Assembly: GCA_012103295.1 (NCBI GenBank)
Contig: WLXB01000001.1
Location: 1 to 64,000, forward strand
Length of the DNA stretch: 64,000 nucleotides
From: Alphaproteobacteria bacterium
GTDB lineage: Bacteria > Pseudomonadota > Alphaproteobacteria > Rhodospirillales > Rhodospirillaceae
Direction of reading: 5' to 3'
The notes under the pieces are model-generated. The model ran no database searches and was not told where the DNA came from. It worked only from the letters and a program-made list of their open reading frames with translations. The stretch's first letter is position 1, and every line of letters starts with the position of its first letter. Positions 34,694 to 43,948 of the stretch are shown one piece after another. The translations under genes were made by a program, and so were the position numbers.

Positions 34694-36112
34694 TTACAAC
34701 ACATCCAGCACTTCAAAGGCGCAGCGCTCGGCGGACTCCGCCGCCGCTTCCATACCCCGATTGGATTGCGCGGTGTGTTCGCCGCAGAAGTGAATGCGGC
34801 CAGCGGCGCTGGCAAGGTGGGGTTGGAATTGGTGCACCTGCCCGGGATGCCATTCCATCCAGGTGCCCCCGGCGAAGCGGTCTCTCGCCCAGGACTTATA
34901 ACCAACGGCTTTGAGTTTGCCTTTGGCAGCGGGGCGAAGTTTTTCGTATTCGGCGATCACCAATGCTTGCGCGGCCTCTCGACCAAGAGCGTCGAGCTTT
35001 TCCGCCATGATGCCGCGCGACCGTGAGATGAGACCCGTGACAGCGGTGCTGTTTTCCAACTGGCGCAGCACGGCCACTTGTCCGAGCGGCGTGTCGGTCC
35101 ACATGCCTGGGCCGAAACCGTCCACATCCCAAAACGGTTCCGTTGCCGTGAGGAATACTTTGTTGATCTTCATAGACGGCAGCAGGTTGATCGCCGCAGC
35201 TTTTTCCGACGGCAACAGCGGATCAAAGTTGACCCAGCGCAGCGGCGGTAGCGGCGTCGAGTTGATCACCCGCTTGCCCCGGAAGGTCGTGCCGTCTTCG
35301 CAAATAACGTCGACGCCCGTGGCATCTTGATGGATCGCCGTCACGGCCTTGTTGAGGTGGACATCGCCGGACAATTGCGCCGCGATTTTTTCAGGAATGG
35401 ATTGATTGCCGCCAACCACCTTAAGGGCGACGTTCTCTATATCTGTCTGCACCTTGTCCCAGCCAATGCGGAAGAACCAGGTCAGGATCGAGCAATCATG
35501 GGCTGAGGTGCCGCGCCCGATGTTGGTGTTGTAGTTGAGATTGATGGTCTCGGCATTCCATCCCTGCTCTTGCAGGAATGCATGAACCGAGCGGTCGTAG
35601 TGTTGGCTCGCCGGGTCAGCCCAATCTTCAAAGGACTCCAGGGGATTGTTGGCCGCAACAACGGACTCAAAAAATCGCCGCCCGGGGAACGCACTTTTGG
35701 CGTCGGCGGGCATGTGATTGAGCGGATGTGATGGCCATTGATCGCGCGGGATGACGGCACCACCAAGGGCGATCTCCGTTTGCGACAGCCGTCCGCGCGG
35801 GCGGTGATTAACAACCGTTAGTCCCAGTTGGTCGGCCAGGTCGCGCACCCGGCCATAACCGCCGAGGATGGAATCCCCCCCTGCCTCCGGCGCGCCTTCG
35901 AGGTGGCGATAACTTTCGAGGCGACCGCCGATCCGGTTGCGGCCTTCAAGCACAACAACCTTGGCGCCTTCGTCAGCCAGTAGTCTTGCCGCATAGAGGC
36001 CAGACAGACCTGCGCCGATGACGATGACATCGGCTTCGGTCTTGGCATGAAGCGGACGAGAGGCCACAAGTGCCGCTGAAGTCGCAACAAAAGTGCGGCG
36101 CGAGACTGTCAT
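34694..36112 (-). CDS. Tat-exported flavin amine oxidase, paralog A
   Basis: A 472-residue FAD oxidase of the monoamine-oxidase fold. Tat signal SRRTFVATSAALVASRPLHA; FAD motif DVIVIGAGLSGLYAARLLADEGAKVVVLEGRNRIGGR; Lys318 in KVFLTATEPFW matches the conserved Lys that bridges flavin N5 through water; C-terminal FAD site FCGEHTAQSNRGMEAAAESAERCAFEVLDVL. It follows paralog B without a gap (stop TAG then ATG). Substrate is probably an amine in the periplasm, but that is inferred from the fold. Confidence 0.88.
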   Translation of the reverse strand: MTVSRRTFVATSAALVASRPLHAKTEADVIVIGAGLSGLYAARLLADEGAKVVVLEGRNRIGGRLESYRHLEGAPEAGGDSILGGYGRVRDLADQLGLTVVNHRPRGRLSQTEIALGGAVIPRDQWPSHPLNHMPADAKSAFPGRRFFESVVAANNPLESFEDWADPASQHYDRSVHAFLQEQGWNAETINLNYNTNIGRGTSAHDCSILTWFFRIGWDKVQTDIENVALKVVGGNQSIPEKIAAQLSGDVHLNKAVTAIHQDATGVDVICEDGTTFRGKRVINSTPLPPLRWVNFDPLLPSEKAAAINLLPSMKINKVFLTATEPFWDVDGFGPGMWTDTPLGQVAVLRQLENSTAVTGLISRSRGIMAEKLDALGREAAQALVIAEYEKLRPAAKGKLKAVGYKSWARDRFAGGTWMEWHPGQVHQFQPHLASAAGRIHFCGEHTAQSNRGMEAAAESAERCAFEVLDVL

Positions 36113-37564
36113 CTAAATGAGATCGAGCACTTCAAAGGCGGCGCGCTCACCGGATTCCATGGCGCCTTCCATGCCCCGATTTGAAGTCGCGGTATGTTCG
36201 CCGCAGAAGTGAATGCGATCGGCGGGATCAATCAACGCTTTGACCACAGTTGTGACCGTACCTGGCGACCACACCGCCCAATCGCCGGCGGCGAAAGGAT
36301 CGGACTGCCAAGATTTGATGCCCGCGGCTTCCAGCTGCCCTTTAGCAGCAGGACGAATGCGTTCGTAGTCGGCGATCACTCGTGCCATGGCCTCTTCGTC
36401 GCTGTAGCTGTCCAGCTTATCGGCAAGATAACCCCGACCCCAGGCCATCAGACACGTGATGCGGTTGGCGTCTTCGCCTTCACGCAGGGCGCGTACTTCA
36501 CCGCAGTCGGTATCCGTCCACATCGCCGGGCTAAAGCCGTCGTCTTCCCAGAAGGGTTTTTTCGGCACCATGATGATCTTGGTGATTTTTTGCACCGGCG
36601 CGGTGGCGATGGCCTGCGCTTTGAGAGCCGGCAATAAAGGATCGAACTTGAGCCAGCGCATGGTCGGGATGGGCATAGAGCAGATCACCCGCTTGGCTTT
36701 GTAAATGCTGCCGTCACCGCAATGCACTTCGGCCTGACCCGGTTCGCTGCGAATACCGATAACTTCTTTCCCCAGGTGCACTTCACCAGGCAGAGACGCT
36801 GCCATGGCTTCGGGAATACTCTGGTTGCCGCCGGGGGCCTTAAACGCAACGCGATCCAACTCGCCTTGCAATTTGAACCACGCCTGGGTGAAGAACCACA
36901 TCAGCGATGAAATATCGTGAGCCGAGGTGCCGTATTGCACATTGGTGTTGTAATTGAGGTCGATGGCTTCGTCGCTCCAGCCGATCTCCTTGAACACGTC
37001 GTAAATCGAGCGATCAAATTGCGCACTGTCGGCATCAAGCCAATCTTCAAAAGCTTCGAGCGGATTGTTCTCACCGATTACCGCTTGGAAAAACCCGCGC
37101 CCCGGGAAACGGTGCTTGGCTCCCTCGGGCATCACGTTGAGAGGATGAGTCGGCCAATCGCCTTTAGGAATTAGGTTGCCGCGCAGGGCTAATTCGGTGT
37201 TGGTCGGGTCCTTATGGGCTTCTGGAGAAAGATCACGGCGGGATTGATGGTCGACCAGCTCGACCCCGACATTGGCAGAGACATCTTGCATCCGGCCATA
37301 ACCGCCAAGAATAGAATCGCCACCCCACTCTGGGTTGCCTTCCACGTTGCGGGCACTAAGCAGACGACCGCCGAGGCGGTCCCGCCCCTCAATCACCTGA
37401 ACCGTGGCCCCGGCTTCAGCCAACAGCATGGCAGAATAAAGCCCGGACAGCCCTGCCCCGATGACGATGACGTCCGGGTCTTTTTGAGCCCGCGCCGTGC
37501 TCGACGCCAGAGTGGCTGCGGCGGCCCCGCCGAGTTTGAGGGCTGTTCTGCGATCTGTCTTCAT
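36113..37564 (-). CDS. Tat-exported flavin amine oxidase, paralog B
   Basis: A 483-residue paralog of A. Tat signal DRRTALKLGGAAAATLA; FAD motif DVIVIGAGLSGLYSAMLL; Lys329 in ITKIIMVPKKPFW is the flavin-site Lys; C-terminus FCGEHTATSNRGMEGAMESGERAAFEVLDLI. Starts at ATG 37564 for the signal; the frame runs on to 37648. First gene of the operon with A, translationally coupled. Shares the NNPLE-FEDW and GTSAHD signatures with A and C. Confidence 0.88.
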   Translation of the reverse strand: MKTDRRTALKLGGAAAATLASSTARAQKDPDVIVIGAGLSGLYSAMLLAEAGATVQVIEGRDRLGGRLLSARNVEGNPEWGGDSILGGYGRMQDVSANVGVELVDHQSRRDLSPEAHKDPTNTELALRGNLIPKGDWPTHPLNVMPEGAKHRFPGRGFFQAVIGENNPLEAFEDWLDADSAQFDRSIYDVFKEIGWSDEAIDLNYNTNVQYGTSAHDISSLMWFFTQAWFKLQGELDRVAFKAPGGNQSIPEAMAASLPGEVHLGKEVIGIRSEPGQAEVHCGDGSIYKAKRVICSMPIPTMRWLKFDPLLPALKAQAIATAPVQKITKIIMVPKKPFWEDDGFSPAMWTDTDCGEVRALREGEDANRITCLMAWGRGYLADKLDSYSDEEAMARVIADYERIRPAAKGQLEAAGIKSWQSDPFAAGDWAVWSPGTVTTVVKALIDPADRIHFCGEHTATSNRGMEGAMESGERAAFEVLDLI

Positions 37565-37691
37565 GGGAATGGCTCCGAATAAACCTATTTCGTTTGCATG
37601 CTGGGAGATTAGCATAGGAGAGACCAGCGTCCCGCCTCTTATAGCCACTGTGTGAGTATGGTAGGTCAGGTGGATACTCAGAGAGAAACTT

Positions 37692-38846
37692 ATGTACCTA
37701 GACCGCTGCTATAACATCGAACGCCTGCGGGCCAAGACCAAGCGCCGCCTGCCAGCGCCGATCTTTCATTACTTGGATGGCGGCGCAGACGATGAAGTGA
37801 CTCTGCGGCGCAACACCGACGCCTTCGATGACTACGAATTGGTGCCCAATCTGTTGCGCGATACCAGCACCATCGACACCAAAATCAAAGCCCTCGGTGT
37901 GGACCTGGATTGGCCGGTGTTCTTGTCGCCGACTGGGATGTCGAAGCTATTTCACCATACCGGGGAATTGGCCGCCGCCCGCGCCGCTCACAAGGCCGGA
38001 ACGCTCTATAGCCTGTCGACCATGGCAACCACGACCATTGAGGATGTCGCGGCTGAGACTGACGGCCCGAAGATGTTCCAAATCTACGTCTATAAAGACC
38101 GCGGCCTGACCAAAGAATTCATCGCGCGCTGCAAGGCCGCCAAGTATGACGCCATCTGCGTCACGGTCGATGTTCCCGTCCCGGGCAATCGCGAGCGCGA
38201 CCTGGTGACCGGCATGACCATGCCGCCGACGTTTTCCCTCGCCAGTCTGCTTAGTTTCGTAACCCATCCCGAGTGGAGCTTGAACGCTTTGCGCGATCCG
38301 AGCTTTGACCTCGCCAATATGGCGCAGCACGACATGCTGAGCATCAAGGACAAACAAATCTCACCGGTGCAATATCTCGCTAGTCAAATCGACAGCGGCA
38401 TGACCTGGGAAGATGCCGAGTGGATGGCTCAGGAATGGGGTGGGCGCTTTCTTATTAAAGGCGTGCACTCAGCCCATGACGCCAAGAAGGCGGTGGAGAT
38501 CGGGGCCCATGGGGTGATGGTCTCCAACCACGGCGGCCGCCAGCTCGACGGGGTTCAAGCGTGCATCGACGCCCTACCGCCAATTGTCGACGCTGTTGGC
38601 GGCAAGCTGGATATTATTTTGGATGGCGGCATCCGTCGCGGCACCCATGTGATTAAAGCGCTGGCCCTCGGTGCAACCGCCTGCTCCATCGGCCGGGCCT
38701 ATGTGTACGGCTTAGGCGCTGGCGGTGAAGCCGGTGCCGACAAGGCACTAACGGTTTTGCGTACAGAAATCGAGCGGGACATGGCTTTGATGGGCGTGAC
38801 CAAAATCAGCGAAATCACACGCGAGATGGTTGTGAGGCGGGGATGA
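37692..38846 (+). CDS. FMN-dependent alpha-hydroxyacid oxidase/dehydrogenase
   Basis: A 384-residue TIM-barrel flavoprotein of the glycolate oxidase / L-lactate dehydrogenase family. Signature SNHGGRQLDG contains the catalytic His; Lys in RFLIKGV binds FMN; DGGIRRGTHVIKALALGATACSIGR completes the phosphate site. It oxidises a 2-hydroxyacid to the 2-oxoacid. Divergent from the amine oxidase pair. The exact acid is not determinable. Confidence 0.92.
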   Translation: MYLDRCYNIERLRAKTKRRLPAPIFHYLDGGADDEVTLRRNTDAFDDYELVPNLLRDTSTIDTKIKALGVDLDWPVFLSPTGMSKLFHHTGELAAARAAHKAGTLYSLSTMATTTIEDVAAETDGPKMFQIYVYKDRGLTKEFIARCKAAKYDAICVTVDVPVPGNRERDLVTGMTMPPTFSLASLLSFVTHPEWSLNALRDPSFDLANMAQHDMLSIKDKQISPVQYLASQIDSGMTWEDAEWMAQEWGGRFLIKGVHSAHDAKKAVEIGAHGVMVSNHGGRQLDGVQACIDALPPIVDAVGGKLDIILDGGIRRGTHVIKALALGATACSIGRAYVYGLGAGGEAGADKALTVLRTEIERDMALMGVTKISEITREMVVRRG

Positions 38847-38868
38847 GTATTCGTCGCCTCAAAAGTCA

Positions 38869-39408
38869 GTGACAACGTTTCAAACGGAAAGCTGCCGCGG
38901 TTTTTTCGATCACTGGAATTCTTTGCGCAAGGGCGAAAGCTCGATTCCACTGCAATCTACTTTTTTTGACCACCCCCACCCGCAATACGCACCTCACCTG
39001 CACATTACAGAAGTCAGCGGACCGAATATGATTATCCGTTTGATGGGAACCGAACTCGTTGAGAAATGGGGGGTAGATAAAACTGGTGCCGTGCTCGGCA
39101 ATGACCAGCCGCCACATATAAAGAAAGCCTTGTTTAACAACTCTTTCGCTGCTGTATCGACGCCCTGCGGTGTGCAGGGGTTGGTTAAGTTGGAAGCCAA
39201 TATGGGCTCTCGGATAGAAGTTGAATCGGTCGGTTTGCCACTAAGCGTGGGAGACGGAAATCCAAACAGGCTAGTCTCCTTCTCTCAGACCCTGAGGACA
39301 CTGAGCTATGGTGAGATACCGACGAACTATGTAAGTTTTGTGGACACGAAATGGGTGGATATTGGGTTCGGCGTTCCGCACACAAAACCAGACGTGATCC
39401 AGGACTGA
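38869..39408 (+). CDS. PAS_5-type protein, function unknown
   Basis: A 179-residue protein starting at GTG (38869), 22 bp after the FMN oxidase. Pattern CRGFFDHWNSLRKGESSIPLQSTFFDHPHP, LHITEVSGPNMIIRLMGTELVEKWGVDKTG and the strand series up to VDIGFGVP resemble the PAS_5 family (single PAS-like sensor fold) of alphaproteobacteria. No output domain. Medium certainty of family, none of ligand. Confidence 0.7.
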   Translation: MTTFQTESCRGFFDHWNSLRKGESSIPLQSTFFDHPHPQYAPHLHITEVSGPNMIIRLMGTELVEKWGVDKTGAVLGNDQPPHIKKALFNNSFAAVSTPCGVQGLVKLEANMGSRIEVESVGLPLSVGDGNPNRLVSFSQTLRTLSYGEIPTNYVSFVDTKWVDIGFGVPHTKPDVIQD

Positions 39409-39750
39409 AGCACACGTCGACCTGACCAGGGTCGATGAGATCGCACGAGAGAATTGGTGGGTAAGGCGAGGAACATGACTAAACACCGGGCAGATACAGC
39501 CAATATGCACCACAATGATTCGTTGATACCACCACCGCTATCACGATAGGCCCACCTTACCACGACTTCGTCCTTACGGCGTGCTTGAGGAAACGTCATG
39601 CATCAAAGCCGCACCATCAATCTTGCGCTTTCCCTCTATACCATCGGAAACCGCTGACGCACTTTCCAGACAAGCGAAAAACGATTAGTTTTTGGCACAT
39701 GCAGTTGCGACCGACTTCACAAGCCAACAAACCAATGACGGATTTTGAAC
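39409..39750. other. 342-bp intergenic stretch without a recognisable gene
   Basis: No convincing coding frame. One AT stem-loop AAAAAC-gatta-GTTTTT (39677-39693) lies 58 bp before the next gene; no T-tract follows, so it is not a clear terminator. Otherwise nothing seen. Confidence 0.5.
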
Positions 39751-40602
39751 ATGTCTGATTCTAAGAAAAAAAACAGGACCAAGCTCACTATTGCCTTGGT
39801 CAGTTGGATTTTCGCCACTGGCGTCGTGACGGCGATCGTGGTCCCCGCCTACAACGAGTACAGGGGGCTCGCAGGTCGGAGCGAATTCGACCTGATTGCT
39901 GAACAGGCGGCAAGGCAAGACGCGATAACGGAACGACTACGGTTAGAGCAGAGCGCCAAGCGAACTGAGATTGTCGACTTAACTTACGACTTTTCTCAAA
40001 AATATAATGAATTTAGGGGCGATATAAATTTACTCAACGCTGATCAACCGCTACCCAAGAGCTACTCCATTTATTTTGATGGACTATCCATACAAATAGG
40101 CCGTTTGCGAAACTTAAATAACGTTACAAACGCACTGGGTTCAGCACCTTTTCCAGGTATGGATGAGAAACTAGAAACGATTTTGTCTGATATCGATTCT
40201 CTTAGAACAATTAGGTCAACTGAAGGTCACGAAGCATGTTTAGAAAAAGCTGATGCAGTATTTTTACTGCTGGAAGACCTCATCGAGAGTATCGAGGCAA
40301 CAATGGCCGAGGAACCATTAGTAAAAAGCTCGTCCAATATGATGCTCCAGAATTTTTCTTTAATTTCTCGGGCCCATGCACAGGACGTTGAACCAGCGGA
40401 GAGGTCAGAAAGCATAATAGGCATTGTTAAAAGTGAGATTAGTGATTCAGGATTCTGGAAGTTCGCTCTAGTCGGACTAGCAGTAGTAGCACTAGTGATT
40501 TGCAGTTCCGTATTTTACATCGAAACAGACAAGAACAGAGAACGAAAAGCTTTCATTGGCTTGACGCACCTAGGGACATTTATTGTAGGCGCCGTATTTT
40601 AG
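39751..40602 (+). CDS. Membrane protein with two TM segments and central helical region
   Basis: A 283-residue protein of unknown function. Basic N-terminus, TM about residues 12-33 (TIALVSWIFATGVVTAIVVP), a predicted helical middle (about 40-200, e.g. LRLEQSAKRTEIVDLTYDFSQKYNEF), and second TM at about 232-255. AT-richer than its neighbours, hinting at acquisition. ATG 39751 used; TTG 39745 is possible. It precedes the Baeyer-Villiger-type gene by 27 bp. Confidence 0.65.
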   Translation: MSDSKKKNRTKLTIALVSWIFATGVVTAIVVPAYNEYRGLAGRSEFDLIAEQAARQDAITERLRLEQSAKRTEIVDLTYDFSQKYNEFRGDINLLNADQPLPKSYSIYFDGLSIQIGRLRNLNNVTNALGSAPFPGMDEKLETILSDIDSLRTIRSTEGHEACLEKADAVFLLLEDLIESIEATMAEEPLVKSSSNMMLQNFSLISRAHAQDVEPAERSESIIGIVKSEISDSGFWKFALVGLAVVALVICSSVFYIETDKNRERKAFIGLTHLGTFIVGAVF

Positions 40603-40629
40603 AACGATAGAAAAGACCAGGTAACTCCC

Positions 40630-42246
40630 ATGCTAACCACGTCTAATCCGCCCGATAATAGTTCCAACATTGACGTCCTCATCGTCGGGGCCGGATTTGG
40701 CGGGCTCTATGCCCTACATAAAATGCGCGAATGCGGATTTACCGCCCGCGTGCTTGAGGCTGGCGATGATGTTGGCGGCACCTGGTATTGGAATCGCTAT
40801 CCCGGCTGCCGCTGCGATGTGGAAAGCATTCACTATTCCTACCAGTTCGACGAAGACCTGCAGCAGGAGTGGGTGTGGTCGGAACGCTACGCCACCCAAC
40901 CCGAGCTACTGTCTTACATCCAGCACGTCGCGGACCGATTTGATTTGCGCAAAGACATCACCTTCAACACCCGGGTTACAGCAGCAACTTGGCAAGAAGA
41001 CAAAGCGTGCTGGCAGGTGGAAACGGAAAGCGGCGAAACCGTACGAGCAAAATATTGCATCATGGCGACCGGGCCGCTGTCCGTTCCCAACATGCCCGAC
41101 TTCCCAGGCCTAGACAGCTTTACGGGCGATACCTACCACACCGGGCTGTGGCCCCATGAAGGCGTCGACTTTACCGGCAAGCGAGTGGCAATAATCGGCA
41201 CAGGATCATCAGCAATTCAGTCGATCCCGTTGATCGCCGAACAAGCGGATCAATTGACCGTGTTTCAACGCACCGCCAACTACGCGGTGCCCGCCGCCAA
41301 CCGGCCGATGAACCCTGGCGAGTTGGAAGCGGTCAAGGCCGAGTATGCCGAATTGAGAACGCGCGGTAAAAATTTCCCAACCGCTATTCCCGTTACGCCG
41401 TCGGGACCATCCGCCCTCGCCGTTTCAGATGAAGAGCGTGAGAGAGTCTTTGAAGAATGGTGGCAAGACAAAGGCCTGATGTTTCAAGCGGCGTTTGCCG
41501 ACTTGCTGTTTGTTGATGAAGCCAACGATGCGGTATCCGATTTCGTTCGCGGCAAAATCCGCAGCATTGTCGAGGACTCGTCGGTCGCGGAAATTCTGGT
41601 GCCGAAGAATCCCTTCGGCTGCAAACGCATGTGCGTTGATACGGACTACTACAAGACCTTCAACCGCGATAACGTCAGCTTGGTAAACGTCAAGGATACA
41701 CCCATCGACCGTATTGTGCCCGGCGGTGTGTTGGTCGGCGGGACCACGTATGAGGCAGACGCGGTAATTTTTGCCACTGGATACGACGCCATGACCGGGG
41801 CGCTGTCGAAGATGCACATTTGCGGGCGTGATGGCCTAGTTCTCACTGACAAATGGCATGAAGGTCCGTCGAGCTTCTTGGGCCTGACCGTCCATGGCTT
41901 CCCAAACATGTTCACGATCAACGGACCAGGCAGCCCATCAGCGTTGGTCAATATGGTCACCGGCTGCGAGCACCATGTGGAATGGATTGCGGACTGCCTG
42001 ACGCATTTAAGAGATACCGGGTCTGCCGCGATCGAGGCAGAAAAACCGGCGGAAGAGGCTTGGGTTGAGCACAGCCGCGAAGTCGGCAACGCGTCGCTGC
42101 GCTCAGCCTGCGATTCCTGGTATTTAGGTGCCAACATTCCCGGTAAGCCGCGCGTGTTTATGCCCTACCTCGGTGGCTTTCCGGCCTATGCGGAAAAGTG
42201 CGATAGCGTCGCCAAGGATGGCTACAGCGGGTTCGCGATTACTTAG
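40630..42246 (+). CDS. Baeyer-Villiger-type flavin monooxygenase
   Basis: A 538-residue FAD/NADPH monooxygenase. FAD site DVLIVGAGFGGLYALHKM; GGTWYWNRYPGCRCDVES; the Baeyer-Villiger fingerprint FTGDTYHTGLWP (residues 164-175); NADPH site VAIIGTGSSAIQSIP. It inserts oxygen next to ketones of cyclic or linear compounds. Start ATG follows CCAGGTAACTCCC. No lactone hydrolase of clear partner type is adjacent. Confidence 0.92.
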   Translation: MLTTSNPPDNSSNIDVLIVGAGFGGLYALHKMRECGFTARVLEAGDDVGGTWYWNRYPGCRCDVESIHYSYQFDEDLQQEWVWSERYATQPELLSYIQHVADRFDLRKDITFNTRVTAATWQEDKACWQVETESGETVRAKYCIMATGPLSVPNMPDFPGLDSFTGDTYHTGLWPHEGVDFTGKRVAIIGTGSSAIQSIPLIAEQADQLTVFQRTANYAVPAANRPMNPGELEAVKAEYAELRTRGKNFPTAIPVTPSGPSALAVSDEERERVFEEWWQDKGLMFQAAFADLLFVDEANDAVSDFVRGKIRSIVEDSSVAEILVPKNPFGCKRMCVDTDYYKTFNRDNVSLVNVKDTPIDRIVPGGVLVGGTTYEADAVIFATGYDAMTGALSKMHICGRDGLVLTDKWHEGPSSFLGLTVHGFPNMFTINGPGSPSALVNMVTGCEHHVEWIADCLTHLRDTGSAAIEAEKPAEEAWVEHSREVGNASLRSACDSWYLGANIPGKPRVFMPYLGGFPAYAEKCDSVAKDGYSGFAIT

Positions 42247-42322
42247 CTGGATGGTGGGTGTTGCTTAACAGAGAACCCCGCCTCAGGCTTTACCCCGGAC
42301 GAGGTCTCTAGAGCGGAGGATC

Positions 42323-42607
42323 ATGGAACTCCGCGTTCGCTACAATGAGCGAATCAATGTGTGTTTTTCGGACGCGCAGTACCCAAAGGGCCTACGCATT
42401 GTCATGCACTCTACTCAGGCGGAGCCATGTTTTTTACACACCCTCTCTGACCTAACGGCCACTTGCCACGAAGGATTATGGCCTCTCGTAGAATCTTCGA
42501 AGGCCCATTTCGGGCTCCTGTTCGCGTCTGTCTACAGTAAGAATCTTGATCCTCTCAAACTGGATCGTCAAGCACATCTGCAAAATTCTTTAGGTCGTCT
42601 TGACTGA
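42323..42607 (+). CDS. Possible small protein, uncertain
   Basis: A 94-residue frame with a GGAGG site three bases before the ATG. No family, signal peptide or membrane segment recognised, and the composition is not clearly coding. Listed only because of the strong ribosome-binding match; could be chance. Confidence 0.22.
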   Translation: MELRVRYNERINVCFSDAQYPKGLRIVMHSTQAEPCFLHTLSDLTATCHEGLWPLVESSKAHFGLLFASVYSKNLDPLKLDRQAHLQNSLGRLD

Positions 42608-42693
42608 CCTTTTCTTGCACCGCAAGTCGAGTTCAACGAATGACTATAATTGTAAGGTGGACTTGATAACTAAAACTTAAATTTGCGCAAGGA

Positions 42694-42712
42694 TTAAGGT
42701 CACAGACCTTAA
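42694..42712. repeat. Perfect 8-bp inverted repeat downstream of unknown gene
   Basis: TTAAGGTC (42694-42701), loop ACA, GACCTTAA (42705-42712). It lies 13 bp past the stop of the 42725-43942 gene. It could stabilise the mRNA end or act as weak terminator; no T-tract. Confidence 0.55.
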
Positions 42713-42724
42713 ATTATGTGCAGT

Positions 42725-43942
42725 TCAATCAGAATCACGTATCGCCTTCACATGCTCTATGAACAACTGTTGGAGTGCAGACTTCTTAACTATTGTATTC
42801 GCTATTCTTCGACCATGCGTACGAGCACTGACCGGCAACAAACTCGCAACCGTTTCAATAGTGCCAGCAACATTTATCGGAAGCCAGGATACAACCATCG
42901 CACACAACTTCACGTTTCTGAGATCACCTGAAGTCGTACCCAGCTGGTTAGCAGCAGCGTCCAGTTGTTGTTTACAATCTTCAAACAATGACTCAAATCT
43001 TGGCCGGTCAACGTCTTCTATAGCGAGCCTCATCTCCGAGAATCGATCTCTTAAGCTACCATTGCTACGTAGCTCCATGGCTTTCTTCAGAGCAACGTCA
43101 GGGTTGCTCCCTGCCGCTGCGAGCACTGACGAACCTATAAAAGGGATACCAAAATCATACGTCTTCCATGTCACAGACTTTAGCAGCTCGTAGTAGTATT
43201 TATTGAACGCCCTTCCATACTCATCTTCACCCGGTCTCTCGCCACGTGCTAACGGGATGCGTGACTTTCTCAGCCCATCACTTATGAGCGGCTGGCTGAT
43301 CGCGGGAGGCAGACGACTGAGCATTTGGCCGCGGTAATGATACGGCATGTACACCATTTTTTCTTTCTGTGCCCGCGACTGCAAAAAAATTCCTCTGTGC
43401 AAGAACATGGCTCTTACTAGCGCTTCCTTATCTAATCTTGATTCAGGGCTACATCCATTATTTAAGGCCACAAACCTTTCCCGATAAATGTATTCATCGG
43501 AAAAGTACACGTTGGGAATTTTTGCGCCGTTACCCGGCTCAACGCTGTCTATCAAATCTGACGTAAACACATCGAATGCTTGTTTACACGCATCCTCCTC
43601 AGAGATCGTAGCTTCGCCCTTAAAATCATGAGTACTGATAAGCTCACCCACGTCACGCGGCAGATGCTGTACAAGCTGCTCAATCCAGCTTGATGAGGAC
43701 GCCTCCGTCGCACCGTCTGGGCTATAGACGACTCTCTTAGACTTGTCCTTATCCTGAATAGATGACGAGTCCAAAAGAATCTTATCATAAATAATCAAGG
43801 CAGTAAGAAAGTCAGCAAAAGACTGCGCGTCAACTAGTCGATGCTCTGGGTAACTTCCATTAAAGCTTTTATGGATTGGCATATCTGGACAAACCAATCT
43901 CATTACCCCAGCGAAACTAGTGTTATCAATTAGCGCTTTCAT
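42725..43942 (-). CDS. Unrecognised 405-residue protein
   Basis: No family recognised. Soluble, no signal or membrane segment. Residues 1-110 begin MKALIDNTSFAGVMRLV and are mixed; about 150-260 contain FLHRGIFLQSRAQKEKMVYMPYHYRGQML and a YGRAFNKYYYELLKSVTW stretch; the end (about 300-400) looks helical with Leu/Ala repeats. AT-richer than the methyltransferase that precedes it by 6 bp, with a good AAGGTGAGAG ribosome site. It may be a late addition to the operon. Confidence 0.6.
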   Translation of the reverse strand: MKALIDNTSFAGVMRLVCPDMPIHKSFNGSYPEHRLVDAQSFADFLTALIIYDKILLDSSSIQDKDKSKRVVYSPDGATEASSSSWIEQLVQHLPRDVGELISTHDFKGEATISEEDACKQAFDVFTSDLIDSVEPGNGAKIPNVYFSDEYIYRERFVALNNGCSPESRLDKEALVRAMFLHRGIFLQSRAQKEKMVYMPYHYRGQMLSRLPPAISQPLISDGLRKSRIPLARGERPGEDEYGRAFNKYYYELLKSVTWKTYDFGIPFIGSSVLAAAGSNPDVALKKAMELRSNGSLRDRFSEMRLAIEDVDRPRFESLFEDCKQQLDAAANQLGTTSGDLRNVKLCAMVVSWLPINVAGTIETVASLLPVSARTHGRRIANTIVKKSALQQLFIEHVKAIRDSD

Positions 43943-43948
43943 TCACTC

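Larger units (their letters stand above)
42247..42724. other. 478-bp gap with one weak coding frame
   Basis: Contains only a possible 94-residue frame (42323-42607) and an 8-bp inverted repeat TTAAGGTC-aca-GACCTTAA (42694-42712) just past the minus-strand gene end. The hairpin is not followed by a T-tract in either direction, so termination is uncertain. Confidence 0.5.
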
